Origin: Halomonas fontilapidosi
GTDB lineage: Bacteria > Pseudomonadota > Gammaproteobacteria > Pseudomonadales > Halomonadaceae
Assembly (NCBI RefSeq): GCF_014192285.1
Contig: NZ_JACHXQ010000009.1
Coordinates: 97,158 to 161,157 of the forward strand
Direction: 5' to 3'
Length of the DNA stretch: 64,000 nt
Below, one piece after another: positions 25,296 through 33,941 of the stretch. The notes below the pieces were generated by a model that had not been told where the DNA came from, ran no database searches, and saw nothing but the letters and a program-made list of their open reading frames with translations. Position 1 is the first letter of the stretch. Each line of letters begins with the position of its first letter. A program made the position numbers and the translations under genes.

Positions 25296-26882
25296 TCAGC
25301 TCTCCTCCGGGTTGGCCCCGGATGGCCGGCCCCCGGACTTCCAGGACCAGTCTCGCCAGCGCAGGTCGAAGAGGTCCTTGCGGCGGTCCTTGAGGTTGGT
25401 CACCGAGCCCTCGGCGCGCACCACGGTCAGGCGGGTCAGGTCGAGGTCCGAGAACATGATCATCTCGGTGTTGGGCGTGGTCTCGGAGAGCACGGCATCG
25501 TGAGGGAAGGCGAAGTCCGAGGGCGAGAAGACCGACGACTGGGCGTACTGGATCTCCATGTTCTCGATGGAGGGCACGTTGCCGACGCTGCCGCACAGCA
25601 CCACATAGCATTCGTTCTCGATGGCCCGGGCCTGGGCGCAGTGGCGTACCCGCAGATAGCCGTTCTTGGTGTCGGTCCAGAACGGCACGAAGAGGATGTC
25701 CATGTCCTGGTCGGCGAGCAGCCGCGAGAGCTCGGGAAATTCCACGTCGTAGCAGATCTGGATACCCACTCGGCCGGCATCGGTCTGGAACACCAGCAGT
25801 TCGTCGCCGCCCTCGATCACCCAGTCGCGGCGCTCCTGGGGCGTGATATGCAGCTTGGCCTGGCGTTCGATGCTGCCATCGCGATGACAGAGGTAGGCGA
25901 TGTTGTAGAGGCGATCGTCCTCGCCGGCCTCGATCATCGAGCCGGCAATGATGTTGATGTTGTAGGAGACCGCCATGCGTGACAGCTCGGTCTTGAACTG
26001 GTCGGTAAAGCCCGCCAGGAAGCGGATGGCGGCCATCTGGTCCTGCTGGGCGGCGCGGTCCTGCAGTCCCATCAGCGGGGCGTTGAACAGCTCCGGGAAG
26101 ATCGCGAAATCGCTCTGGTAGTCGGCCAGGGCGTCGACGAAGTACTCCACCTGCTGCAGCACCGACTCCACCGAGTCGAACTCGCGCATCTGCCATTGCA
26201 CCGCGCCGACGCGAACCTGCGTAGGGCGGTTCTCCAGCACCCGTTCCGCCGGCTCGAAAAGGATGTTGTTCCACTCCAGCAGGGTGGCATAGCCCTGGGA
26301 CTTCTCGTCCTCCGGCAGGTACTTGTGCAGCAGGCGCTTGACCTGGAAGTCGTTGGCCAGCTGGAAGGAGAGGATCGGGTCGTGGATCTCCTTGCGCGCC
26401 ACCTTGTCGAGGTATTCGGCCGGAGAGAGCTCATGGGCATGCTCGTGGTACTGGGGGATACGCCCGCCGGCCAGTATGGCCCTCAGGTTCATGGAGCGGC
26501 ACAGCTCCTTGCGCGCCTCGTAGAGGCGCCGGCCCAGCCGGTAGCCGCGATAGTCCGGATGGATCAGCACGTCGAGGCCGTACATGGCGTCGCCTTCCGG
26601 CTCGTTGAGGATCATCTCGCGCTTGCCGATCAGGTCGTCATATTGATGGGGGTTGGAGAAGGTGTCGTAGTCCACCAGCGCAGTCAGCGCGACGCCGACG
26701 ATGGTCTCGTCATCCTCGATGACGATCTGCCCATCGGGAAACTCCTTGATCAGCTTGTCGATGGTGGGCTTGGGCCAGGCGCCGCCGATGTCGTGATAGA
26801 CCCGATCCATCAGCGACTGGAGCTGGGGGTAATCGCCCGGTTCCAGATTGCGCAGGTTGAGGTGAAGGTCGTCAGGGGCCAT
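25296..26882 (-). CDS. GNAT acetyltransferase - nitrilase (C-N hydrolase) fusion
   Basis: 528 aa two-domain protein. The N-terminal GNAT domain (about residues 1-200) contains VLIHPDYRGYRLGRRLYEAR, the acetyl-CoA loop. The C-terminal carbon-nitrogen hydrolase (about 220-520) carries the Glu-Lys-Cys triad in FAIFPELFNAP, KLHITPQERRDW and GIQICYDVEFPEL. This architecture is widespread in proteobacteria, but its substrate is not established; coupled amide hydrolysis and acylation is a guess. ATG 26882 has AAAGGA upstream; an in-frame ATG at 26927 is possible. It is followed 4 bp later by mtfA. Confidence 0.88.
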   Translation of the reverse strand: MAPDDLHLNLRNLEPGDYPQLQSLMDRVYHDIGGAWPKPTIDKLIKEFPDGQIVIEDDETIVGVALTALVDYDTFSNPHQYDDLIGKREMILNEPEGDAMYGLDVLIHPDYRGYRLGRRLYEARKELCRSMNLRAILAGGRIPQYHEHAHELSPAEYLDKVARKEIHDPILSFQLANDFQVKRLLHKYLPEDEKSQGYATLLEWNNILFEPAERVLENRPTQVRVGAVQWQMREFDSVESVLQQVEYFVDALADYQSDFAIFPELFNAPLMGLQDRAAQQDQMAAIRFLAGFTDQFKTELSRMAVSYNINIIAGSMIEAGEDDRLYNIAYLCHRDGSIERQAKLHITPQERRDWVIEGGDELLVFQTDAGRVGIQICYDVEFPELSRLLADQDMDILFVPFWTDTKNGYLRVRHCAQARAIENECYVVLCGSVGNVPSIENMEIQYAQSSVFSPSDFAFPHDAVLSETTPNTEMIMFSDLDLTRLTVVRAEGSVTNLKDRRKDLFDLRWRDWSWKSGGRPSGANPEES

Positions 26883-26929
26883 GGCGCGTCCTTTCTTCGG
26901 GTCAGGGGAATGCGTCGAGTCTACCATGC

Positions 26930-27850
26930 TCAGCGCGGGCCACGGTCGAGGCGCGTCGCCCTCGCCGGGCGCGCTCCCAGCGGGCGAGTGAGGGTCTGCG
27001 CCATGATGACCCCCGCCAGCACCAGGGCACCGCCGGTGAGGTGGTAGAACGCGACCTGCTCACCGAGCCAGGCCATGGCGATCAGCGCGCTGAACACCGG
27101 CATCAGGTTGATGAAGATGCTTGCCTGGCTGGCGCCGATCTGGCGGATGGCGCGCATCCACAGAAAGGTGGTGATGATCGAGGCCGGAATGCCGGCGTAG
27201 AGGATCAGGCCGATATTGCTGCCGTCGACCGGGGTCATGGGGCCCATCAGCCAGGGAGGCAGCAGGAAGAGCACGGCGAAGATCACCTGGGCGTAGAGGA
27301 GTATCCAGGGCGGCAATTCCAGCGGCCAGCGCTTGAGCATCACCCCGTAGAGGGCGTAACAGGTGGCGGCCACCACCATCAGCACATCGCCCCGGGCCAC
27401 GCTCAGCTCGAGCAGCGAGAGGGGGTCGCCGTGCCCCAGCAGCACCGCGACACCGATCAGGGCCAGCACCCCGCCCAGGGTGCCGCCCAGGCTCGGCGCC
27501 TCTCGCAGGATCAGTGCGCTGAGCAGCACGGTCAGCAGCGGCACCATGGCGGCAAGAATGCCCATGTTGGTGGCCGAGGTGGTCTCGGCGGCGACGTAGG
27601 CGAGCCCCTGCCACAGGCCCATGCCCAGCAGGCCCAGCACAGCGAGTTTCGGCCACTCCCGACGAATCGTGGCGCGATGCTTCCACGCCGCCGGGGCCAG
27701 AAAGGGCGTCAGCACGGCGAGCGCCAGCAGCCAGCGCAGGAAGGCGATGCTGCTCGGGGCGATGCTGCCCACGGTGAGCTGGTTGATGGTCATGTTGCCC
27801 GACCAGATCAGCACGGCGCCTAGCGGGGGCAGGAAGGTGAGCAGCGGCAT
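26930..27850 (-). CDS. DMT superfamily (EamA) transporter
   Basis: 306 aa with ten predicted transmembrane helices in two EamA repeats. The first repeat begins FLPPLGAVLIWSGNMTINQL and the second is visible around VLMVVAATCYALYGVMLKRW. Such proteins usually export amino acids or other small metabolites. It ends 47 bp before the start of the GNAT-nitrilase gene. It is divergent from the molybdenum hydroxylase operon. Substrate unknown. Confidence 0.88.
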   Translation of the reverse strand: MPLLTFLPPLGAVLIWSGNMTINQLTVGSIAPSSIAFLRWLLALAVLTPFLAPAAWKHRATIRREWPKLAVLGLLGMGLWQGLAYVAAETTSATNMGILAAMVPLLTVLLSALILREAPSLGGTLGGVLALIGVAVLLGHGDPLSLLELSVARGDVLMVVAATCYALYGVMLKRWPLELPPWILLYAQVIFAVLFLLPPWLMGPMTPVDGSNIGLILYAGIPASIITTFLWMRAIRQIGASQASIFINLMPVFSALIAMAWLGEQVAFYHLTGGALVLAGVIMAQTLTRPLGARPARATRLDRGPR

Positions 27851-28027
27851 GGTGTCCTCGGTACCTTGAGTCGGGGCCTCATGCGGTCATGGGCCGAAAA
27901 GAACCGCATGGTAAGCGGACGACCCTCGATATCCCACCCTGGCTGACGGTTGCGAAATGGCCTCGAGCCGTTAAGGTCAATAGAAGGCGCTGGTCTGCGC
28001 TGCTCACCATCAACCAGGAGAGGCAAC

Positions 28028-28492
28028 ATGGTCACCTTGACGATCAACGGCAGGGAACATGAGCTCGATGTTCCGGACAACATGCCGCTCCTCTGGGCCC
28101 TGCGTGACATTGTGGGCCTGAGAGGCACCAAGTTCGGCTGCGGTATCGCCGAGTGCGGAGCATGTACCGTTCATCTGGATGGCGCAGCGACGCGCGCTTG
28201 CATCACGCCGGTCTCCGCTGTCCAGGGCAGGGAGGTGACCACCATCGAGGCCATGGCCGACGATGCCGTGGGCCAGCGCGTACAGGCGGCCTGGCTGGAC
28301 CTCGGCGTCGCCCAGTGCGGTTACTGTCAGGGTGGACAGATCATGAACGCTACCGCCTTGCTCAAGACAACCCCCGAGCCTGACACCCAGGACATCGTTG
28401 ACGCCATGGCCGGCAACCTGTGTCGGTGCGGTACCTACAATCGCATTCTGGCCGCCATCGAGCGGGCTTCGGGCAAGGAGGCCAGCTCATGA
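28028..28492 (+). CDS. (2Fe-2S) subunit of molybdenum hydroxylase (IorA-like)
   Basis: 154 aa electron-transfer subunit of a xanthine-dehydrogenase-family enzyme. The eight cluster cysteines are in place: the plant-ferredoxin type set in [17 protein letters not shown] (C38, C43, C46) plus C58, and the second set in QCGYCQGGQ (C97, C100) plus LCRCG (C132, C134). I start at 28028 because CAGGAGAGGCAAC precedes it. Its TGA overlaps the ATG of the large subunit. No FAD subunit gene follows, as in isoquinoline 1-oxidoreductase and periplasmic aldehyde oxidoreductases. Confidence 0.93.
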   Translation: MVTLTINGREHELDVPDNMPLLWALRDIVGLRGTKFGCGIAECGACTVHLDGAATRACITPVSAVQGREVTTIEAMADDAVGQRVQAAWLDLGVAQCGYCQGGQIMNATALLKTTPEPDTQDIVDAMAGNLCRCGTYNRILAAIERASGKEASS

Positions 28493-30822
28493 GTTACGCA
28501 AACGACAGGCTGCTGCTTGCCAACGTCAGTCGCCGTGGTCTTCTGAAAGGGCTGGTCGGCGGCTCGGCCCTGCTGCTGGCCGCGCGATGGGATCTGGGGC
28601 TGGCCAGTGAAACGGCCCAGTTCGGTGCCGGCGCCATGCCCGGTGGCTGGGTGGATGACCCGAATGTGTTTATCCACATCGACAGCGATGGTGGGGTGAC
28701 CATCATCAACAATCGTGCCGAGATGGGGCAGGGCATCCGCACGAGTCTGGTCATGGTCGCCGCCGATGAACTCGGCGCCGACTGGGACCGCGTTCGGGCG
28801 CAGCAGGCGAATGCCGATCAGGACAAGTACGGCAACCAGAACACCGACGGCTCGCGCAGCATGCGCCACTGGTATGACCCCATGCGTCGTGCCGCGGCCG
28901 CCGCCCGCATCATGCTCGAGCAGGCCGCGGCCCAGCAATGGGAGGTGCCGGTACACGAGGTGCGCGCCGAGATCCATAAAGTGGTTCACTCGCCCACCGG
29001 CCGTGAGCTTGGCTTCGGCGCCCTGGCGCAAGCGGCGCGAGACCTGGATGTGCCGGGTCGAGATGCCCTGGTGCTGAAGTCCGACAGCGAGCTGCGCTTC
29101 ATCGGCAAGGAGTCCGGCCTGATCAACGGGGAACTGGTATCCGCCCATCCCAAGGCCATCGACGGTGAGGATATCGTCTCCGGCCAGGCGGTGTTTGGCG
29201 CCGATGTCGACCTGGAGGATACCCTATACGCGGTGGTGGCCCGCCCGCCCGTGTATGGCGCCAGAGTGAAGCGCGTCGATGACGGCGAGGCGCTGAAGGT
29301 GCCAGGGGTCAGGAAAACGCTCCGTATTGAGGGCACCGGCCAGCCAGCGGCGTTCAATCCGCTCGGCGGGGTCGCGGTGGTGGCCTCCAATACCTGGGCC
29401 GCCATGGAGGGCCGCAGGGCGCTGGAGATCGAGTGGGACATGGCGCCGGCGGGTGATAATGCCGACTACACCTCCGACCCTTACCGGGAATCCCTGGAAG
29501 CGGCGGCGCAGTCACCTGGCAAGGTCATCCGGCAGACCGGTGATGTCGAGGCCGCCCTGGAAGATGCCGACACGCGTGTGTCGGCGACCTACTACATGCC
29601 GCATATGGCACAGTCCCCCATGGAGCCGCCAGTGGCGATCGTGAGGATCAGGGATGGCAAGGCCGAGGCCTGGGCGCCGGTCCAGAATCCGCGGGCGACG
29701 CGTGAGGGCATCGCGCAGCGGCTGGGGATCGACAAGGAGAGCGTGACCGTTCATCAGACCCTGCTGGGCGGCGGTTTCGGGCGCAAGTCCAAGCCGGATT
29801 TCGTGACCGAGGCGGCGGCAGTGGCGAGAGAGTTCGAGGGGCAGCCCGTCAAGCTGCAGTGGTCTCGGGAAGACGATATCCAGCACGCCTACTTCCACGC
29901 CGTCTCCGTCGATCACCTGGAAGCCGGCCTCGACGCGGACGGCAAGGCGATCGCTTGGCGCCACCGGACCCTCTCGCCCAGTATCGCCTCGTTGTTCGCG
30001 CCAGACCCCAAGCACAAGGGCGAATTCGAGCTGGGCATGGGCTTCAATACCATGCCGTTCAGCATTCCGGCCATCCGACTGGAAAATCCGCCGGCACCGG
30101 CCCACGTTCGCATCGGCTGGTTCCGTTCGGTCTACAACCTGCCCCATGCCTGGGCGATTCAGAGCTTTGCCCATGAAATGGCCATGGCCGCCGGCAGGGA
30201 TCACCGCGACTATGTCCTGGAGCTGCTGGGGCCGGACCGTGAGGTGCACAACCTGACGGTGGGAGACGGCTGGAATTATGGCGAGGATCCGGACCTCTAT
30301 CCGATCGATACGGCGCGCATGCGCCGGGTGATCGAGCGCGCCACCGAAGAAGCCGGCTGGGGTCGCGAAACGGGCAAAGGGCGCGGTCTGGGGCTGGCAT
30401 TCCACCACAGCTTCGTGTCCTACACCGCCATCGTTTTTGAGGTGGAAGTGAGTGACGAGGGCGAACTGACCATCCATCGGGCGGATATCGCCTTCGACTG
30501 CGGGCCCCAGGCCAACCCGGAACGCATCCGTTCGCAGCTGGAAGGGGCCTGCGTCATGGGCATCGGGATTGCCCTGCAGAGCGAAGTGACCTTCAAGGAC
30601 GGGGTGGCCCAGCAGGACAATTTCGACAGCTATCTGATTCCCCGAATGCCGGACGCACCCCGGGTCGTTCGTGTCCACCTGATCGACAACCCGGATGATG
30701 CCATGGGCGGGGTGGGGGAACCCGGCCTGCCGCCGGTCGCGCCAGCCCTGTGCAATGCCATCTTCGCGGCTACCGGCAAGCGCATTCGACGCCTGCCGGT
30801 CGGCGACCAGCTGACCGGCTGA
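28489..30822 (+). CDS. Molybdopterin-binding large subunit, IorB/aldehyde dehydrogenase-like, Tat-exported
   Basis: 777 aa catalytic subunit. The N-terminus has a Tat-like signal ([10 protein letters not shown] plus a hydrophobic run SALLLAAR), so the pair likely works in the periplasm and passes electrons to a cytochrome. The Moco-binding motifs are [12 protein letters not shown] (about 450) and, near the C-terminus, [17 protein letters not shown], whose Glu is the expected catalytic base. Family members oxidise N-heterocycles or aldehydes with water-derived oxygen. Despite the purine cluster downstream, the two-subunit Tat form argues against it being the cytoplasmic xanthine dehydrogenase. 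Confidence 0.9.
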   Translation: MSYANDRLLLANVSRRGLLKGLVGGSALLLAARWDLGLASETAQFGAGAMPGGWVDDPNVFIHIDSDGGVTIINNRAEMGQGIRTSLVMVAADELGADWDRVRAQQANADQDKYGNQNTDGSRSMRHWYDPMRRAAAAARIMLEQAAAQQWEVPVHEVRAEIHKVVHSPTGRELGFGALAQAARDLDVPGRDALVLKSDSELRFIGKESGLINGELVSAHPKAIDGEDIVSGQAVFGADVDLEDTLYAVVARPPVYGARVKRVDDGEALKVPGVRKTLRIEGTGQPAAFNPLGGVAVVASNTWAAMEGRRALEIEWDMAPAGDNADYTSDPYRESLEAAAQSPGKVIRQTGDVEAALEDADTRVSATYYMPHMAQSPMEPPVAIVRIRDGKAEAWAPVQNPRATREGIAQRLGIDKESVTVHQTLLGGGFGRKSKPDFVTEAAAVAREFEGQPVKLQWSREDDIQHAYFHAVSVDHLEAGLDADGKAIAWRHRTLSPSIASLFAPDPKHKGEFELGMGFNTMPFSIPAIRLENPPAPAHVRIGWFRSVYNLPHAWAIQSFAHEMAMAAGRDHRDYVLELLGPDREVHNLTVGDGWNYGEDPDLYPIDTARMRRVIERATEEAGWGRETGKGRGLGLAFHHSFVSYTAIVFEVEVSDEGELTIHRADIAFDCGPQANPERIRSQLEGACVMGIGIALQSEVTFKDGVAQQDNFDSYLIPRMPDAPRVVRVHLIDNPDDAMGGVGEPGLPPVAPALCNAIFAATGKRIRRLPVGDQLTG

Positions 30823-30857
30823 GCATGCGCCGGGTTGACCGGCAGGGCTCGGGATGC

Positions 30858-31259
30858 TCAGCCGATGGCAGCGACACCGGCCTTGGCGATCTGGACGTCC
30901 TGGTCGGGCTTGACGCCGGAGATGCCGACGCTGCCGGCCACCTGGCCGTCGACGAGCACCGGCACGCCACCGGCCAGCAGGGCCTGCATCGGGGCCGTCA
31001 CGAAGGCGGTGCGGCCGTTGTTGATCATGTCCTCGAAGACCTGGGTTTCCTTGCGCCCGATGGCGGCGTTGCGCGCCTTCTCGGTGGCAACATCGGCGCT
31101 GAAGGGCGGGGCGCCGTCGAGGCGGCGCAGGCCGAGCAGATGGCCGCCGTCGTCGGCCACGGCCACGGTCACGGCCCACTCGTTGGCCTGGGCTTCCCGC
31201 TGGGCGGCATCGAGGATGGCGTTGACGTCATCCAGGGTCAGTACGGGCTTGGTCTGCAT
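30858..31259 (-). CDS. glcG: GlcG/HbpS family protein
   Basis: 133 aa, close to E. coli GlcG in length. Family signature: AVTVAVADDGGHLLGLRRLD near the N-terminus and AGGVPVLVDGQVAGSVGISG near the C-terminus. Homologues bind haem or act as accessory proteins of glycolate and diol metabolism; the exact role of GlcG is unknown. It is the last gene of glcD-glcE-glcF-glcG. Its ribosome site (TAAGGAGAACACC) overlaps the stop of the last mini-ORF of the tandem repeat described below. Confidence 0.88.
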   Translation of the reverse strand: MQTKPVLTLDDVNAILDAAQREAQANEWAVTVAVADDGGHLLGLRRLDGAPPFSADVATEKARNAAIGRKETQVFEDMINNGRTAFVTAPMQALLAGGVPVLVDGQVAGSVGISGVKPDQDVQIAKAGVAAIG

Positions 31260-31269
31260 GGTGTTCTCC

Positions 31270-31383
31270 TTAGGGGGTTAATGCCTCGTCGACGATCTCG
31301 ATCCAGTGCCTCACCGGGGTACGGTTGGCCCCGGCCAGGTGGGTCTGGCAGCTGAATGATTGAGCGCCGTGACGATCGTTCAT
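31270..31383 (-). CDS. mini-ORF 1 of the glcF-end repeat (37 aa)
   Basis: Begins MNDRHGAQSFS, continues with the GlcF C-terminal sequence CQTHLAGANRTPVRHW, and ends IEIVDEALTP. It is the copy next to glcG; its end differs from the other copies (ALTP instead of ALA) and may preserve the ancestral glcF terminus. The ATG overlaps the TGA of mini-ORF 2 (ATGA). No separate ribosome site is seen, so translation would rely on coupling. Expression is unproven. Confidence 0.35.
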   Translation of the reverse strand: MNDRHGAQSFSCQTHLAGANRTPVRHWIEIVDEALTP

Positions 31384-31490
31384 GCCAGTGCCTCGTCGAC
31401 GATCTCGATCCAGTGCCGGACCGGGGTGCGGTTGGCCCCGGCCAGGTGGATCTGGCAGCTGAATGATTGAGCGCCGTGACGATCGTTCAT
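31380..31490 (-). CDS. mini-ORF 2 of the glcF-end repeat (36 aa)
   Basis: Begins MNDRHGAQSFS and ends HWIEIVDEALA. It differs from copy 1 by Thr to Ile after CQ, and by synonymous codons in RTPVR (CGC ACC CCG GTC CGG). It is joined to its neighbours by 4-bp ATGA overlaps on both sides. Function unknown. Confidence 0.35.
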   Translation of the reverse strand: MNDRHGAQSFSCQIHLAGANRTPVRHWIEIVDEALA

Positions 31491-31597
31491 GCCAGTGCCT
31501 CGTCGACGATCTCGATCCAGTGCCTCACCGGGGTACGGTTGGCTCCGGCCAGGTGGGTCCGGCAGCTGAATGATTGAGCGCCGTGACGATCGTTCAT
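31487..31597 (-). CDS. mini-ORF 3 of the glcF-end repeat (36 aa)
   Basis: Starts within the glcF stop (GCATGA), so ribosomes finishing glcF could restart here. It begins MNDRHGAQSFS and has Gln to Arg after the Cys. The remaining differences from the other copies are synonymous. It stops inside the start of mini-ORF 2. Confidence 0.35.
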   Translation of the reverse strand: MNDRHGAQSFSCRTHLAGANRTPVRHWIEIVDEALA

Positions 31598-32826
31598 GCC
31601 AGTGCCTCGTCGACGATCTCGATCCAGTGGCGAACTGGCGTTCTGTTGGCCCCGGCCAGGTGGGTCTGGCAGCCGATATTGGCCGTGACGATCACTTCCG
31701 GGTTGCCGGCTTCGAGGTTGTCGAGCTTGTTGTTGCGCAGTTCGGTGGCGAGCTCCGGCTGGGTGACGGAGTAGGTGCCTGCCGAGCCGCAGCAGAGGTG
31801 GGCGTCCTGCACCGGGGTAAGGGCGAAGCCCAGCCGGCCAAGCACCTGCTCGACGGCGCCGCCGAGCTTCTGGGCGTGTTGCAGGGTGCAGGGGCAATGA
31901 AAGGCGAGCCGGCGGCGCTCTTGTATGTCGAGGGCATCGAGGTCCTCGTCGCGCAGCACCTCCACCAGGTCCTTGGCGAGGTCGCTGATGCGTTCGGCCT
32001 TGTGGGCATAGTCGGGGTCGTCGGCGAGCATCTCGCCATATTCCTTGACGAAGGCACCGCAGCCGCTGGCGGTTTGTACGATGGTCTCGCAGCCGGCCTC
32101 CACGTGGGGCCACCAGGCGTCGATGTTGGCGCGCATGCGCTCGCGGCCGGCTTGCTGGGCATTGAGGTGGAAGTCGATGGCCCCGCAGCATCCGGCTTCG
32201 GGGGCCGGGGTCAGGCCGATGCCCAGACGATCCAGGACCCGGGCGGTGGCGGCATTGGTGTTGGGCGAGAGCCCCGGCTGCACGCAGCCCTCGAGAATCA
32301 GCATCTGGCGCGCATGGCGCTTGCCCTCGGGACGGGTGCCCGCGTCCACCGGCGCCGGGGGCATCTTGTCCCTGAGGGTGCCCGGCACCAGCGGCTTGAA
32401 GGTCTGCCCCAGCTTGAGCAGCGCCTTGAAGCGACGCGGTTCCACCAGCGCCTTGCGCAGTCCGAAGCGCAGCGAACGCTCGGGCAGCGAGCGAGGCACG
32501 CGTCGCTCGATCTCGGCACGCCCGATATTGACCAGCTTGTGGTACTCCACCCCCGACGGGCAGGTGGTCTCGCAGTTGAGACAGGTGAGGCAGCGGTCGA
32601 GGTGCAGCCGCGTCTCCTCGGTGACCTGGGTGTCGTCATCGGGGCTCTCGAGCATCTCCTTCATCAGGTAGATGCGTCCGCGCGGGCCATCGCGCTCGTC
32701 GCCCAGCAGCTGGTAGGTGGGACAGGTGGCATTGCAGAAGCCGCAGTGTACGCAGGTGCGCAGCACGCGGTCTGCCTCCCGGATATGGGGCTTCTTGAGG
32801 TCTTCCTCGGTAAAGTGCGTCTGCAT
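31594..32826 (-). CDS. glcF: Glycolate oxidase iron-sulfur subunit
   Basis: 410 aa. Two [4Fe-4S] motifs lie near the N-terminus: CVHCGFCNATCP (about 25-36) and CLTCLNCETTCP (about 79-90). They are followed by two CCG domains (EAGCCGAIDFHL and DAHLCCGSAGTYS) typical of GlcF/LldE-type proteins that pass electrons toward quinone. ATG 32826 sits 1 bp after the glcE stop. The last 25 codons have been duplicated three times downstream. In this native copy the RTPVR codons (AGA ACG CCA GTT CGC) are less GC-rich than in the duplicates. Confidence 0.95.
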   Translation of the reverse strand: MQTHFTEEDLKKPHIREADRVLRTCVHCGFCNATCPTYQLLGDERDGPRGRIYLMKEMLESPDDDTQVTEETRLHLDRCLTCLNCETTCPSGVEYHKLVNIGRAEIERRVPRSLPERSLRFGLRKALVEPRRFKALLKLGQTFKPLVPGTLRDKMPPAPVDAGTRPEGKRHARQMLILEGCVQPGLSPNTNAATARVLDRLGIGLTPAPEAGCCGAIDFHLNAQQAGRERMRANIDAWWPHVEAGCETIVQTASGCGAFVKEYGEMLADDPDYAHKAERISDLAKDLVEVLRDEDLDALDIQERRRLAFHCPCTLQHAQKLGGAVEQVLGRLGFALTPVQDAHLCCGSAGTYSVTQPELATELRNNKLDNLEAGNPEVIVTANIGCQTHLAGANRTPVRHWIEIVDEALA

Positions 32827-32827
32827 C

Positions 32828-33931
32828 TCAGAGCTCCGCGTAGAGTCGGCCCGGGTTGAAGATGCCCTTCGGGTCCAGCTGGGCCTTGAGGTTTCGATGG
32901 TACTTCGCGACCACCGGTTCCAGCGGCATGAAGGGGTCGGCCTGGCCCGGCCCCTGACGGGTCCCCAGGCAGGTGGCATGGCCACCGGCGCGGGCGCAGG
33001 CCTCGCGGATGGTGTCGGCGTCCAGGTCGCTGCGCAACCAGCGCTGGGTGCCGGCCCAGTCATGGAGCACATCGGCTTCCTCGACGCCGGCAAGCGCCAC
33101 CGAGGGCGTGTTGTGGGGCAGCGACAGGCGCCACAGGGGGCGGGCGTCCTCCCGGGAAAAGAAGGCCAGGGTCTGCTCGCGAAGCGCCGTCCAGAAGTCG
33201 TCGTCAAGGCTGTCGCCGCCGAGTCGCTCGCGGGTGGCGGCGACCGAGCTGGGCCCGCCTTCCAGCCGCAGATGCAGGGCTCCGGCATGCCAGGCGGCGG
33301 CGGTGATGGGAAGCGGTTGGCGGCCCCACTCGGCCAGCTTTGCCTGGGCGTCGGGCAGCGGCATCTCGAGGCGCAGGCTTTGGCTGGCGCCGGGCTTGGG
33401 CAGTACCTTGAGCGAGACCTCGGTGATCATCCCCAGGGTCCCCTGGGCACCCACCATCAGCCGCGACAGGTCGTACCCGGCGACGTTCTTCATTACCTCG
33501 CCACCGAAGCGCTGTTCATGCCCCTCATGGGTAATCACCCGGGTGCCCAGCACGAAGTCGCGCACGCTGCCGGCCCAGGGGCGACGCGGGCCGGAGAGGC
33601 CGGTGGCGACCATGCCGCCGACGCTGGCGTCCGCGCCCAAGTGAGGCGGCTCGCAGCCGAGCATTTGGCCGTTGTCGGCCAGGGTGGCCTCGAGCTCGGC
33701 CAGCGGCGTGCCGCTGCGCACCGAGACAATCAGCTCCACCGGGTCGTAGTAGGTAATCCCGCGATGCTCGCGAGTGGAGAGTGCCTCGCCCTCGACAGGA
33801 CGGCCATAGAAGGCCTTGGTATCCCCGCCGACGATACGCAGCGGGCGGCCCTCAGCCGTTGCCCGGCGAACCCGTTCGCCGAGCGCGTCGCTGATGTCCT
33901 GGTCGGTCGCTTGGTGTGGTGTCTGGGCCAT
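32828..33931 (-). CDS. glcE: Glycolate oxidase FAD-binding subunit GlcE
   Basis: 367 aa FAD_binding_4 protein, a shortened relative of GlcD. FAD contacts appear in RPLRIVGGDTKAFYG and GADASVGGMVATGLSGPRR; ENxxGYDLSRL-like FGGEVMKNVAGYDLSRLMVG is the family hallmark. ATG 33931 has GAGGAT upstream, 10 bp after the glcD stop. GlcE is required with GlcD and GlcF for glycolate oxidation to glyoxylate. The glyoxylate formed here can feed the gcl pathway encoded about 25 kb downstream. Confidence 0.95.
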   Translation of the reverse strand: MAQTPHQATDQDISDALGERVRRATAEGRPLRIVGGDTKAFYGRPVEGEALSTREHRGITYYDPVELIVSVRSGTPLAELEATLADNGQMLGCEPPHLGADASVGGMVATGLSGPRRPWAGSVRDFVLGTRVITHEGHEQRFGGEVMKNVAGYDLSRLMVGAQGTLGMITEVSLKVLPKPGASQSLRLEMPLPDAQAKLAEWGRQPLPITAAAWHAGALHLRLEGGPSSVAATRERLGGDSLDDDFWTALREQTLAFFSREDARPLWRLSLPHNTPSVALAGVEEADVLHDWAGTQRWLRSDLDADTIREACARAGGHATCLGTRQGPGQADPFMPLEPVVAKYHRNLKAQLDPKGIFNPGRLYAEL

Positions 33932-33941
33932 GGGGAAATCC

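Larger units (their letters stand above)
31283..31673 (-). repeat. 107-bp tandem repeat, 3 full copies plus the native glcF 3' end
   Basis: The segment starting GCCTCGTCGACGATCTCG occurs at 31283, 31390, 31497 and 31604, exactly 107 bp apart. The fourth occurrence (31604-31673) is the true 3' end of glcF. The first three extend it into the glcF-glcG gap. Copies are near-identical except for a short patch coding ANRTPVRH. In the three duplicate copies this patch can fold (CCGG-GG/A ... CCCCGG); the native copy cannot. Confidence 0.95.

Noticed and set aside
29512..31179. 555-aa minus-strand open frame
   Set aside because: Antisense to the molybdenum hydroxylase large subunit and out of frame with glcG; no recognisable domain.
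31283..31673. CRISPR array
   Set aside because: The regular 107-bp repeat is tandem without unique spacers and derives from the glcF coding end, so it is not CRISPR.
31487..32191. 234-aa minus-strand open frame spanning the glcF end
   Set aside because: Most of it is the wrong frame of glcF. Only its last 36 codons coincide with repeat mini-ORF 3.
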